From NCBI GenBank assembly GCA_002308115.1, contig DBVJ01000137.1, positions 1 to 6,122 of the forward strand: a stretch of DNA of 6,122 nt, written 5' to 3'. Both the position numbers and the translations under genes were made by a program. Below, piece by piece: positions 1-6,082 of the stretch (positions within the stretch are counted from its first letter, which is position 1; each line of letters begins with the position of its first letter). The notes beneath the pieces are model-generated. The model worked only from the letters and a program-made list of their open reading frames with translations, did no database searches and was not told the DNA's origin. The DNA is from Lachnospiraceae bacterium UBA1267 (lineage in GTDB: Bacteria; Bacillota; Clostridia; Lachnospirales; Lachnospiraceae).

Positions 1-459
1 ACCGCCGGCTCCAACATGTCCGATGCGGATATTGAAAAGGCTGTCCGTGAAGCCAAGGAATTCGAGGCACAGGACAAGGCCCGCAAGGAAGGCATCGACG
101 CCAGAAACGACGCGGAAGCATTGGTGAACCAGACCCGCGAGTCCATGAATCAGGTCGGCGACAAGCTGGATCCCACGCTGAAAGCGACTGTGGAAAATGA
201 CCTGAAGGCTCTTGAGGATCTGGTCAACTCCACCGACATCAACAACGTCACGCCGGAACAGACCGAAGAACTGAAGGCCAAGAGGGATACCCTCATGAAC
301 AGCGCACAGCAGCTCTTCAGCAAAATGTATGAGCAGGCGCAGAGCCAGTACGCCGGCCAGCAGGGTTCCTACACCGATCCTTACGCGGATCAGAAGAACC
401 AGAACAACGGCCAGAACGGCGGCGACGACGTCGTGGACGGCGACTATAAGGAAGTCTGA
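1..459 (+). CDS. dnaK: Chaperone protein DnaK (Hsp70), C-terminal part only
   Basis: The reading frame is open from base 1 and stops at TGA 457-459, giving the last 152 residues of DnaK; the ATPase domain and most of the substrate-binding beta-domain lie upstream of the window. The visible part starts at the end of the beta-domain (TAGSNMSD), runs through the helical lid (IEKAVREAKEFEAQDKARKEG, where DnaK proteins are well conserved), then a Gln/Asn/Gly-rich flexible tail, and ends in the acidic DDVVDGDYKEV typical of bacterial DnaK. DnaK binds unfolded peptides in the cytoplasm in an ATP cycle driven by DnaJ and GrpE. It sits 81 bp upstream of dnaJ in the usual order; hrcA and grpE would be expected further upstream but are not visible. 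Truncation is due to the window edge, not to decay. Confidence 0.97.
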   Translation, partial: TAGSNMSDADIEKAVREAKEFEAQDKARKEGIDARNDAEALVNQTRESMNQVGDKLDPTLKATVENDLKALEDLVNSTDINNVTPEQTEELKAKRDTLMNSAQQLFSKMYEQAQSQYAGQQGSYTDPYADQKNQNNGQNGGDDVVDGDYKEV

Positions 460-493
460 ACGACTGAAACCGTATAACCAGAACGGAGCCAAA

Positions 494-522
494 GTGCCGT
501 GCGCCAGAACGGCGCACGGCAC
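494..522 (+). promoter_or_regulatory. Perfect 12-bp hairpin in the dnaK-dnaJ spacer
   Basis: GTGCCGTGCGCC (494-505) and GGCGCACGGCAC (511-522) are exact inverted repeats around a 5-nt loop (AGAAC). The stem is very GC-rich, but no T-run follows, so this is not a normal intrinsic terminator. It ends 7 nt before the dnaJ ribosome binding site. Such an element could tune dnaJ translation, protect or define mRNA ends after processing, or attenuate transcription. Which of these applies is not visible from sequence. Confidence 0.8.
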
Positions 523-540
523 AGCCCCGAAAGGAAACCT

Positions 541-1680
541 ATGGCAGAACAGAAACGCGATTATTATGAAGTCCTCGGCGTATCGAAGGATGCTTCCGCG
601 GACGACCTGAAAAAAGCATACCGTGTGCTCGCGAAGAAGTACCATCCGGACGCGAACCCGGGCGACAAGGACGCCGAAGCCAAGTTTAAAGAGGCGTCCG
701 AGGCTTACGCGGTCCTTTCGGATCCTGAAAAGCGGAAGCAGTATGACCAGTTCGGCCATGCAGCGTTCGACGGCAGCGCGGGGTTCTCGGGCGGCGGATT
801 CAGTACCGCGGATTTCTCCGATATTTTCGGCGGAATGGGCGATCTCTTCGGCGATCTGTTCGGCGGCGGAGGCTCCTCCGGATTCTCAGGCTTTACACGC
901 GGTACGGCGGGAAGAAATTCCGGGCCTTTACGCGGCGCAAACATCCGGCAGACCGTGCGGATTTCCTTTGAGGAGATGGTTCAGGGCTGCACCAAGAGCA
1001 TTACCTACAATTACAAGGAAGAATGCAAGACCTGCGGCGGATCCGGCGCGAAGCCCGGCACGCAGAAAACGACCTGCCCGACCTGCGGAGGCACCGGCCA
1101 GGTATCGTACACGCAGCAGTCTCTGTTCGGCATGACCAGAACACTGAGAGCCTGTTCGGACTGCGGCGGCTCCGGCAAGATCATCAAAGAGAAATGCCCG
1201 GATTGCCGCGGCACCGGTTACATCACCACCCGCAAGACCATTCAGGTCAATATTCCTGCCGGCATCGACAACGGCCAGGCCGTGCGTGTCGCCGGAAAGG
1301 GAGAGCCCGGTGTGAACGGCGGCGAACGCGGAGACCTGCTGGTCGACGTGGTCGTATCGACTTCGAACCATTTCGAACGCGACGGATACGACGTCTATAC
1401 CGAAGAGAAGATCTCGTACGCGACGGCTACGCTGGGCGGAACGATCATCGTGAAAACGGTGGACGGCCAGGTGGAATACAAGGTCAAACCTGGCACGCAG
1501 AGCGGTACGAGAGAGCGCCTGAGAGGAAAAGGCATCCCGAATGTGCGTAATCCGAAAGATCGCGGCGATCACTATGTCATTCTCACGATCGTGACGCCGA
1601 CGCTTCTGAATTTAAAGCAGAAGAAAGCGCTCGCGGAATTCGCGGACGCCATGGGAGACAAGACCTACGGGAAGAGATGA
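541..1680 (+). CDS. dnaJ: Chaperone protein DnaJ (Hsp40, type I)
   Basis: This is a 379-aa co-chaperone that stimulates DnaK ATP hydrolysis and delivers unfolded substrates in the cytoplasm. The J domain spans residues 1-71, with the essential HPD motif at 35-37. A Gly/Phe-rich region follows (about 72-127, including FSDIFGG). The zinc-binding domain has four intact CxxCxGxG motifs beginning at C162, C179, C205 and C219. The C-terminal substrate-binding and dimerisation domains run to residue 379. Length and order match full type I DnaJ. The ATG at 541 is chosen because [14 protein letters not shown] aligns with the normal DnaJ start and AAAGGA (530-535) lies 5 nt upstream. An in-frame GTG at 499 falls inside the hairpin stem and would add residues unlike DnaJ. 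The gene follows dnaK and is closed by a terminator directly after its stop. Confidence 0.98.
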   Translation: MAEQKRDYYEVLGVSKDASADDLKKAYRVLAKKYHPDANPGDKDAEAKFKEASEAYAVLSDPEKRKQYDQFGHAAFDGSAGFSGGGFSTADFSDIFGGMGDLFGDLFGGGGSSGFSGFTRGTAGRNSGPLRGANIRQTVRISFEEMVQGCTKSITYNYKEECKTCGGSGAKPGTQKTTCPTCGGTGQVSYTQQSLFGMTRTLRACSDCGGSGKIIKEKCPDCRGTGYITTRKTIQVNIPAGIDNGQAVRVAGKGEPGVNGGERGDLLVDVVVSTSNHFERDGYDVYTEEKISYATATLGGTIIVKTVDGQVEYKVKPGTQSGTRERLRGKGIPNVRNPKDRGDHYVILTIVTPTLLNLKQKKALAEFADAMGDKTYGKR

Positions 1681-1685
1681 GTGAG

Positions 1686-1715
1686 AAACGCCCGGAAGCA
1701 TATTCCGGGCGTTTT
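1686..1715 (+). terminator. Intrinsic terminator of the dnaK-dnaJ operon
   Basis: The arms CGCCCGGAA (1689-1697) and TTCCGGGCG (1703-1711) pair perfectly across a GCATA loop. Three further A-T pairs extend the stem (1686-1688 with 1712-1714), and the right arm runs into TTTT. The hairpin begins 6 nt after the dnaJ stop codon. The T-run is short, so some read-through into the next gene is possible. Confidence 0.88.
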
Positions 1716-1743
1716 CATGAGGATATGCCTGTGTTACGGACTT

Positions 1744-1752
1744 AGGGGAGAG
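1744..1752 (+). promoter_or_regulatory. Ribosome binding site that fixes the start of the S51 peptidase gene
   Basis: AGGGGAGAG lies just before the ATG at 1756, with 5 nt between the AGGGGAG core and the start codon. The frame is open further upstream (GTG 1681, ATG 1717), but those codons lie in or beside the terminator hairpin and have no comparable Shine-Dalgarno sequence. Confidence 0.8.
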
Positions 1753-1755
1753 AAA

Positions 1756-2454
1756 ATGGGCAGATTTGCCGCGATCGGCGGGGGCACATTTGAAGAAACG
1801 GATGAACTGGTCCGGAGAATCGTCGAAATGTCGGGGAAAGCGATCCCCAACATCCTATATATCGGGACGGCCGCGGAGGATTCCACGAATCCCCAGACCA
1901 GCTGCAAGAAGTCGTTTAAACGTGTCTGCCGCGGAACGGTGATGCGGAAACTGGCGCTGGTCCGCTCATCCTATACCGAAGAAGAGATGGACGCGCTCCT
2001 GAACTGGGCAGATATCATCTACGTCTCAGGCGGCAATACGGAATACATGCTGGAAGTCTGGGAACAGTTCGGACTGGACCGGAAACTCAAAAGGATCTTC
2101 GAGGAAGACTCCGCCGTGCTTTCGGGCATGTCCGCCGGTGCAATCTGCTGGTTCACGGACGGCTATACCGACAGTGACCGCTACAAAGATGAAGAGGGCT
2201 GGAACTTCCGGCTGATACGTCCGTCCACGGGTGTCTATCCGGCGCTGTTCTGTCCGCATTACAACCTTCCCGGAAGAGAGCGCTTTGACGAGATCGCCAG
2301 GTCTTTTGATCTTCCGGCCATTGCTCTGACAGACTGCGCGGCGTTTTTGTATGACAACGGAGCGGTGTCCTATGCGTTTTCCGCACCGGAAGCCTATGCG
2401 GCGGAATTCGTTCGGGAAGGCGGGAATGTTACGAAAATCTTACATAAACCGTAA
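1756..2454 (+). CDS. Peptidase E-like protein (family S51, class I glutamine amidotransferase-like fold)
   Basis: This 232-aa protein is probably cytoplasmic, as no signal peptide or membrane segment is seen. The start MGRFAAIGGG is a typical first strand for the family, with GGNT at residues 92-95. A nucleophile elbow MSAGA carries the likely catalytic Ser126, and CPHYN contains the likely catalytic His168. In Salmonella PepE the third residue is an Asp 15 positions after the serine; D141, or D139 nearby, is the candidate here. PepE itself cleaves Asp-Xaa dipeptides, but many Firmicutes homologues of this size are uncharacterised, so substrate specificity should not be assumed. The gene stands alone between the dnaJ terminator and the promoter of the next unit. 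I found no convincing promoter of its own, so read-through from dnaKJ may contribute. Confidence 0.85.
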   Translation: MGRFAAIGGGTFEETDELVRRIVEMSGKAIPNILYIGTAAEDSTNPQTSCKKSFKRVCRGTVMRKLALVRSSYTEEEMDALLNWADIIYVSGGNTEYMLEVWEQFGLDRKLKRIFEEDSAVLSGMSAGAICWFTDGYTDSDRYKDEEGWNFRLIRPSTGVYPALFCPHYNLPGRERFDEIARSFDLPAIALTDCAAFLYDNGAVSYAFSAPEAYAAEFVREGGNVTKILHKP

Positions 2455-2472
2455 TAATTTTGTCATAAATCA

Positions 2473-2501
2473 TTGACCCGGCCCTTGTGCCGTGATATAC
2501 T
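2473..2501 (+). promoter_or_regulatory. Sigma-A-type promoter with extended -10
   Basis: The -35 box TTGACC (2473-2478) and -10 box TATACT (2496-2501) each match consensus at 5 of 6 positions, with the optimal 17-bp spacing. TG at 2493-2494 makes an extended -10. Transcription would start near 2507-2509, giving a leader of about 70 nt for the glucosaminidase gene. The predicted start falls at the edge of the hairpin listed next. Confidence 0.8.
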
Positions 2502-2502
2502 C

Positions 2503-2530
2503 AAAACCGACTGTTAGTAGTCGGTTTTTT
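2503..2530 (+). terminator. Terminator-like hairpin overlapping the transcription start (possible operator)
   Basis: AAAACCGACT (2503-2512) and AGTCGGTTTT (2519-2528) form a perfect 10-bp inverted repeat with a GTTAGT loop, and the right arm continues into TTTTTT (2525-2530). By shape it is an intrinsic terminator for transcripts arriving from the peptidase gene, whose stop is 48 nt upstream. A promoter fires directly into it, however. The palindrome ACCGACT-N6-AGTCGGT also resembles a dyad that a dimeric repressor (for example TetR family) could bind. Terminator is the plainest reading; operator or leader hairpin are alternatives. Confidence 0.7.
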
Positions 2531-2564
2531 GTATTTAAGCCAAATTTCAGGGCGCAGAGCAGAT

Positions 2565-2570
2565 AGAGGA
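2565..2570 (+). promoter_or_regulatory. Ribosome binding site of the glucosaminidase gene
   Basis: AGAGGA lies 9 nt before ATG 2580. It supports that codon over the in-frame TTG at 2529, which lies within the T-run of the hairpin and would place 17 unlikely residues before the signal peptide. Confidence 0.65.
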
Positions 2571-2579
2571 CCTTGTTTC

Positions 2580-4508
2580 ATGAAGTATTCTTTTCGTAAC
2601 AATTTCATGATCCGGATCGCGGCAGGCATCCTGGCGCTTCTTCTGGTCGTCCTCTGCCTTTTTGTGAAAACCCCGGAAGTGCTTGCGGACTGGTCTTCCT
2701 ATTATTCGACCGGACAATGCAATTACTCCCCGGCAGTCAGTTCCGCGGATCAGATCGATACCTATTTTCCTGAAAGCTACCGCTCGAGTCTGAAGGGACT
2801 CCTTCAGGCACATCCGAACTGGTCATTCAAGGCCATGTATACCGGTTTTACCTGGGCGCGGCTTTTCGACCACACTGCGGATCCGGCTTATTCCGCCATG
2901 TATCCCAACAAGGCGCAGTCTTATTATACGGAAACCTATCCGAACCGGAACCTCGTTTATTATGCCAACACGTCGAATCTGGGCATCACTCTGGCCTGGT
3001 ACTCCACGGACATCGAAGGCGCCTATAACTGGGCCTCCAACTCCTGGGTCCCCAAGGACAGCGGCAAATGGTATCAGGCATCCGAGGCTGCCATGGCTTA
3101 CTGCATGGATCCCCGGAATTTCCTGACCGAAGAGCAGATTTTCCAGTTCTTTGACGGCTCCAACCGGATCGGCAACGATGAAAGCGCCGTCATCCCGCTC
3201 ATCGAGAACATTTTCCGAACGACCGGCAATACCTTCTGGCTTCAGGACCGCGAGAGCGCGGACGTATGGGACTATTACGAAGAGATCGAAGTCACCGAAG
3301 CACCCACGGAATCGGAATCCGAAAGCGAGACAGAGAGCGAGGAGCCGACCGAGTCTTCCGAGCCGGAGATCATGATCGTTTATCATTACATGACCTATGC
3401 GGAGGCCATCGCGAAGGCCTGCGCCGAAGTGGGCATAAATGAGGCCATGGTCACCGCGCGTCTCCTTCAGGAGCAGGGCAACGGCGGAAGCCCCCTGATC
3501 TCCGGAGAGAGCGGTTATTACAACTATTTCAACATGGGCGCCGGCGGAAGCTCCCAGGCGGAGATCATCGCAAATGGTCTCCAGGAAGCCCGGAACGAAG
3601 GCTGGGACACACGCTGGAAAGCCTTATACGGCGGTATTCAGAAGTTTGCCAAGAAACTGGTCAAAGCCGGACAACCCACGCTTTACACCCAGAAATTCAA
3701 CGTGGATTCCGCGTCCACACGTTCTTTGTGGGGCCAGTACATGCAGAACCTCACGGCGCCGCAGACCGAATGCCGGACGCTCAGAAACATGCTTTCCACG
3801 GTCACCTCGACGGCTCCGGCAGTCTTCGTGATCCCCGTTTTCAAAGATATGCCTGCCGCGGTCTGCCAAAGACCCACGGACAACCGGAATCCGAACTACA
3901 AGCTCGGCTCCATCTACGTCAACGGGACTTCCTTAAGCGGTTTCAATATGGACAAGACGGAGTATGGCAATGTGAATGTCGGAACGTCCTCCACGGCTAC
4001 GTTGGACATCATGGCCTACGCGCCGACCTCCAAGGTGAACGTCAAAGTGACCTTTGACGGGACGGAGACCGCACCGAATGTGTCTTACGCTTCGGACAAG
4101 CGCTATTCGCAGGTTACATTGGCCCTCGGCATCGGCACCAGCACTGTGGAAGTCACTTGTGTGGCGGAAAATGAAAGCACCAGGACCTATAGGTTTACAT
4201 TGACGAGAGAGCAGGGCGAGACGCCCACCGAACCGCCCACAGAGCCTACGGCACCGCCGACAGAGCCTCCGACCGAGAGCGGATCGGAGCAGCCGGGAGG
4301 CCTGGGCCCCGGAGACATTAATCAGGACGGGAAGATCAACATCATGGATATCGGTATTCAGAGAGACTCCATTCTGTCCCGCAGGACGCTGACCGACATA
4401 GAATTCGGGCTGGCTGACGTGGATTCGGACCAGCGGATCTCCATTCTGGATATCGGCATTCTCCGGGATTACATCCTGCAGAGGATCGACAAGATCGTGA
4501 AACCCTGA
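2580..4508 (+). CDS. Secreted glucosaminidase-type cell-wall hydrolase with cadherin-like domain and C-terminal type I dockerin
   Basis: This is a 642-aa exported protein. Residues 1-36 form a signal peptide (basic start, hydrophobic core, probable cleavage after VLA36). Residues about 60-235 match the N-terminal part seen in Clostridia glucosaminidases (YFPESY at 62-67, HPNW, MDPRNF at 176-181, IFQFF). A Ser/Glu/Thr linker at 240-263 follows. Residues 271-402 are the glucosaminidase (GH73-like) part, with MTYAEA, the likely catalytic Glu298 in LLQEQG, YYNYFNMGA, LYTQKFNV (368-375) and QYMQN (386-390). IPVFKDMP (418-425) is another family hallmark. Residues about 440-543 resemble the cadherin-like beta-sandwich domain (PF12733 type). 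A Pro/Thr linker (about 547-575) leads to the dockerin at 578-637, with Ca ligands D579/N581/D583/N587/D590 and D613/D615/D617/S621/D624. It probably cleaves N-acetylglucosaminyl bonds in peptidoglycan outside the membrane. No sortase or SLH anchor is present; the dockerin is the only visible anchoring device, and the next gene encodes a cohesin-like protein. Confidence 0.88.
   Translation: MKYSFRNNFMIRIAAGILALLLVVLCLFVKTPEVLADWSSYYSTGQCNYSPAVSSADQIDTYFPESYRSSLKGLLQAHPNWSFKAMYTGFTWARLFDHTADPAYSAMYPNKAQSYYTETYPNRNLVYYANTSNLGITLAWYSTDIEGAYNWASNSWVPKDSGKWYQASEAAMAYCMDPRNFLTEEQIFQFFDGSNRIGNDESAVIPLIENIFRTTGNTFWLQDRESADVWDYYEEIEVTEAPTESESESETESEEPTESSEPEIMIVYHYMTYAEAIAKACAEVGINEAMVTARLLQEQGNGGSPLISGESGYYNYFNMGAGGSSQAEIIANGLQEARNEGWDTRWKALYGGIQKFAKKLVKAGQPTLYTQKFNVDSASTRSLWGQYMQNLTAPQTECRTLRNMLSTVTSTAPAVFVIPVFKDMPAAVCQRPTDNRNPNYKLGSIYVNGTSLSGFNMDKTEYGNVNVGTSSTATLDIMAYAPTSKVNVKVTFDGTETAPNVSYASDKRYSQVTLALGIGTSTVEVTCVAENESTRTYRFTLTREQGETPTEPPTEPTAPPTEPPTESGSEQPGGLGPGDINQDGKINIMDIGIQRDSILSRRTLTDIEFGLADVDSDQRISILDIGILRDYILQRIDKIVKP
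4314..4490 (+). other. Type I dockerin module (two Ca-binding repeats) at the end of the hydrolase
   Basis: Two EF-hand-like segments begin at DINQDGKIN (residue 579) and DVDSDQRIS (residue 613). Each is followed by a helix with the same core: IMDIGIQRDSIL and ILDIGILRDYIL. Ligand positions 1, 3, 5, 9 and 12 are filled by D/N/D/N/D in the first repeat and D/D/D/S/D in the second. The second loop has Gln in place of the usual Gly at position 6. Dockerins bind cohesin domains with high affinity in a calcium-dependent way. Confidence 0.9.
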
Positions 4509-4517
4509 AACAATTCC

Positions 4518-4544
4518 CATGATTCCGGGATCACGCGGATCATG
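4518..4544 (+). other. Weak hairpin between hydrolase and cohesin-like genes
   Basis: CATGAT (4518-4523) pairs with ATCATG (4539-4544), and CC/GG adds two pairs after a one-base bulge. The loop is about 10 nt and no T-run follows, so it is unlikely to terminate transcription. It may be incidental. Its weakness supports co-transcription of the two flanking genes. Confidence 0.35.
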
Positions 4545-4572
4545 AGAGAACCGGAAAGAATAGGGTACGCAT

Positions 4573-6024
4573 ATGAAAAAACTCAGACATAAATCGATTC
4601 CGTTCATCCTGGCGGCATTTCTGGCGCTTGTATCGCTCGCGCTGCCGCTCAGCCGTACTTTCTGCACGCCTTCCGGAACCGCCAGGTTTGCCGGAACGGA
4701 CGTTACGCTGAACATCGGCGACACATACAGCATCGGCTGGGCCATCGCCGCAAGTGAGAATATTCTTCTGGAAGCCACCTTCGAAGTTCCTTCCGGATTG
4801 ACCGTCACTGCGCCGATCGCCTGCGCGCAGGGGATCAACGGCGGCACCTCGCAGAATAAAGTGCTGGACTATTCCGGCAACTTTGCGGCTTTCCACGGAA
4901 ACATCACGGTTCGGGCCGACCGCGCCGGAGAGTTCAGGGTCCGCATGAGCGAAGTGACCATGATCTCAGCTTCGGACAGTTCTTCCGCGACTATTTCATC
5001 CGGCGTGTTCACCGTCTATGTGCGCACGCAGGAACAGACGGATCAATCCAGAGCCGCACAGGAATCCATCCGAAAAGAACAGGAAGAAGCCGCGTCCAGA
5101 CAGCAGTCTGAAGCCGCTTCCCGCGCAGCCTCCATTTCCGCCTCGGCTTCTGAAGAGGAGCGGAGAAGGAAAGAACGGGAAGATGCCGAATATCGTGAAT
5201 GGCTCTCGAGATCTGAAATCGAAGCCTCCGAATCTGCAAGAGAAGCATCTATTTCCGCCTCGGAATCGGAAAGAGAAGCGTCGATCTCTGCCTCTGAATC
5301 CGAAGAAGAATCCAGAAAAGCGGCTTCCGAATCCGAAGAAGAGCGCAGACGTCCGACCGAACTGGGCCATCTGACCTATGTCCGCTATTATTATGGACCG
5401 GATGAAGACGAGGACGGCGAGGGCGACGAAGCCTTTTACTTTGCGACGCCCGACAATGATCTTCCGTGGCCGGATGATACACATCAAATCACCATGCGGC
5501 TCAATCAGGTCAATATTCTGGCGCTGAAGCAGGACGGTATGTCCTCCAGCACTTACCTGGTCTACGGCATGAAAGAAGCCACCGACGCGCCGGCCTGGTA
5601 CTACTGGCACCGCGGCGCCGGCCAGTTCTTCCGCTATGATTATCTGCACGTCGATGCTTCGTACGGAGAGCCTTCTACGGAAGAGGCCAGTTCTACGACA
5701 CGACCCGGAGAAAACGATTCTTCCTCCACGGCCGCGACCTATGCGCCGAAGACCAACGAGGCCAATACCGGAACCACGCTTCCGCCCAAGGATACGACCA
5801 GGAAGCTTTCGCTGAAAGATGTGCTGACGCTCGTGCTTTCGGGCGTTTTAGGCGGAGCGGCGATCACGTCGCTCATTTTCCTTCTGGTCCTCAAGGGCAG
5901 GAAGAAGGAAGAGGAACCCGAGACTTTGGAAGATACAGCGAAAGAAGCTGCGCCCGAGGAGACTAAAAAGCCTGAGGGTCCCAGAGAGAAGACCGGCGAC
6001 ACGGATGCGGTGGATCTGGACTGA
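4573..6024 (+). CDS. Membrane-anchored cohesin-like surface protein with Ser/Glu-rich stalk
   Basis: This is a 483-aa protein. Residues 1 to about 33 form a signal sequence (MKKLRHK, then a hydrophobic core). Residues about 38-150 form a predicted beta-rich domain with cohesin-like features: an early NIGDTYSIGW strand, TFEVPSGLTV, a Gly/Asn-rich middle, ITVRADRAGEFRV, and a closing VFTVYV strand. Residues 152-262 are a charged Ser/Ala/Glu/Arg stalk with 11-residue repeats. Residues about 265-361 form a second extracellular domain with an acidic patch (DEDEDGEGDE) and an aromatic end (WYYWHRGAGQFFRYDYLHV). Residues 362-412 are a Ser/Thr/Pro-rich spacer. One transmembrane helix (417-440) is followed by KGRKK and an acidic tail of about 40 residues inside the cell. 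From memory, related Clostridia proteins annotated as cohesin-containing share this order. ATG 4573 has AGGG 7 nt upstream. The likely role is to display a cohesin that holds the dockerin enzyme encoded 64 bp upstream. An unrelated Ig-like domain is the main alternative to cohesin. Confidence 0.65.
   Translation: MKKLRHKSIPFILAAFLALVSLALPLSRTFCTPSGTARFAGTDVTLNIGDTYSIGWAIAASENILLEATFEVPSGLTVTAPIACAQGINGGTSQNKVLDYSGNFAAFHGNITVRADRAGEFRVRMSEVTMISASDSSSATISSGVFTVYVRTQEQTDQSRAAQESIRKEQEEAASRQQSEAASRAASISASASEEERRRKEREDAEYREWLSRSEIEASESAREASISASESEREASISASESEEESRKAASESEEERRRPTELGHLTYVRYYYGPDEDEDGEGDEAFYFATPDNDLPWPDDTHQITMRLNQVNILALKQDGMSSSTYLVYGMKEATDAPAWYYWHRGAGQFFRYDYLHVDASYGEPSTEEASSTTRPGENDSSSTAATYAPKTNEANTGTTLPPKDTTRKLSLKDVLTLVLSGVLGGAAITSLIFLLVLKGRKKEEEPETLEDTAKEAAPEETKKPEGPREKTGDTDAVDLD
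5122..5154 (+). repeat. Diverged copy of the 11-residue stalk repeat
   Basis: The codons here encode RAASISASASE (residues 184-194), matching the REASISASESE unit found in tandem about 120 bp downstream at all but two positions. It suggests that the stalk grew by repeat expansion. Confidence 0.6.
5239..5304 (+). repeat. Tandem 33-bp (11-codon) repeat in the stalk of the cohesin-like protein
   Basis: Two adjacent units, 5239-5271 and 5272-5304, both encode REASISASESE (residues 223-244). The DNA copies differ at several codon third positions, but every difference is synonymous. This points to selection on the protein sequence of the stalk rather than to a very recent duplication. Confidence 0.85.
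5821..5892 (+). other. Transmembrane helix of the cohesin-like protein
   Basis: Residues 417-440 are an uninterrupted hydrophobic stretch (core VLTLVLSGVLGGAAIT then SLIFLLVL), followed by basic KGRKK, which by the positive-inside rule places the acidic C-terminal tail in the cytoplasm. The tail is too long and the upstream sequence lacks LPxTG, so this is a membrane anchor and not a sortase signal. Confidence 0.85.
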
Positions 6025-6082
6025 CAAGGCCGAAATGCCCGGTTTTCCAGTAAAAAAGCCTGTTTTCAAGGCAAATTAACGC

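Noticed and set aside
499..540. Upstream GTG start for dnaJ
   Set aside because: It lies inside the hairpin stem, lacks a ribosome binding site, and adds 14 residues not seen at DnaJ N-termini.
928..1572. Open frame of 214 codons on the minus strand inside dnaJ
   Set aside because: It lies wholly opposite a complete, conserved dnaJ and its composition (Arg/Ala-rich, no recognisable domain) is what a GC-rich antisense frame gives.
1681..1755. Earlier starts (GTG 1681, ATG 1717) and a promoter for the S51 peptidase gene
   Set aside because: Both starts fall in or next to the terminator without a Shine-Dalgarno sequence, and the best -35/-10 pair (TTTTCA then TACGGA) is too poor to support.
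3933..4847. Open frame of 304 codons on the minus strand across the dockerin/cohesin gene junction
   Set aside because: It overlaps two well-supported plus-strand genes, has no recognisable domain, and reads as mirror-image codon bias of the forward genes.
4996..5649. Open frame of 217 codons on the minus strand opposite the stalk region
   Set aside because: Its Phe/Gly/Arg-rich repeats are simply the complement of the Ser/Glu codons of the stalk repeat.
5770..5800. LPxTG-like sortase signal (TLPPKDT) before the transmembrane helix of the cohesin-like protein
   Set aside because: The motif does not fit LPxTG, is about 25 residues from the helix, and the helix is followed by a long cytoplasmic tail rather than a short basic end.
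6048..6074. Possible terminator after the cohesin-like gene (GCCT...AGGC next to an A-run)
   Set aside because: The stem is only 4 bp. The A-run lies on its left side, so at best it would be a weak minus-strand terminator, and nothing is known to be transcribed from that side.
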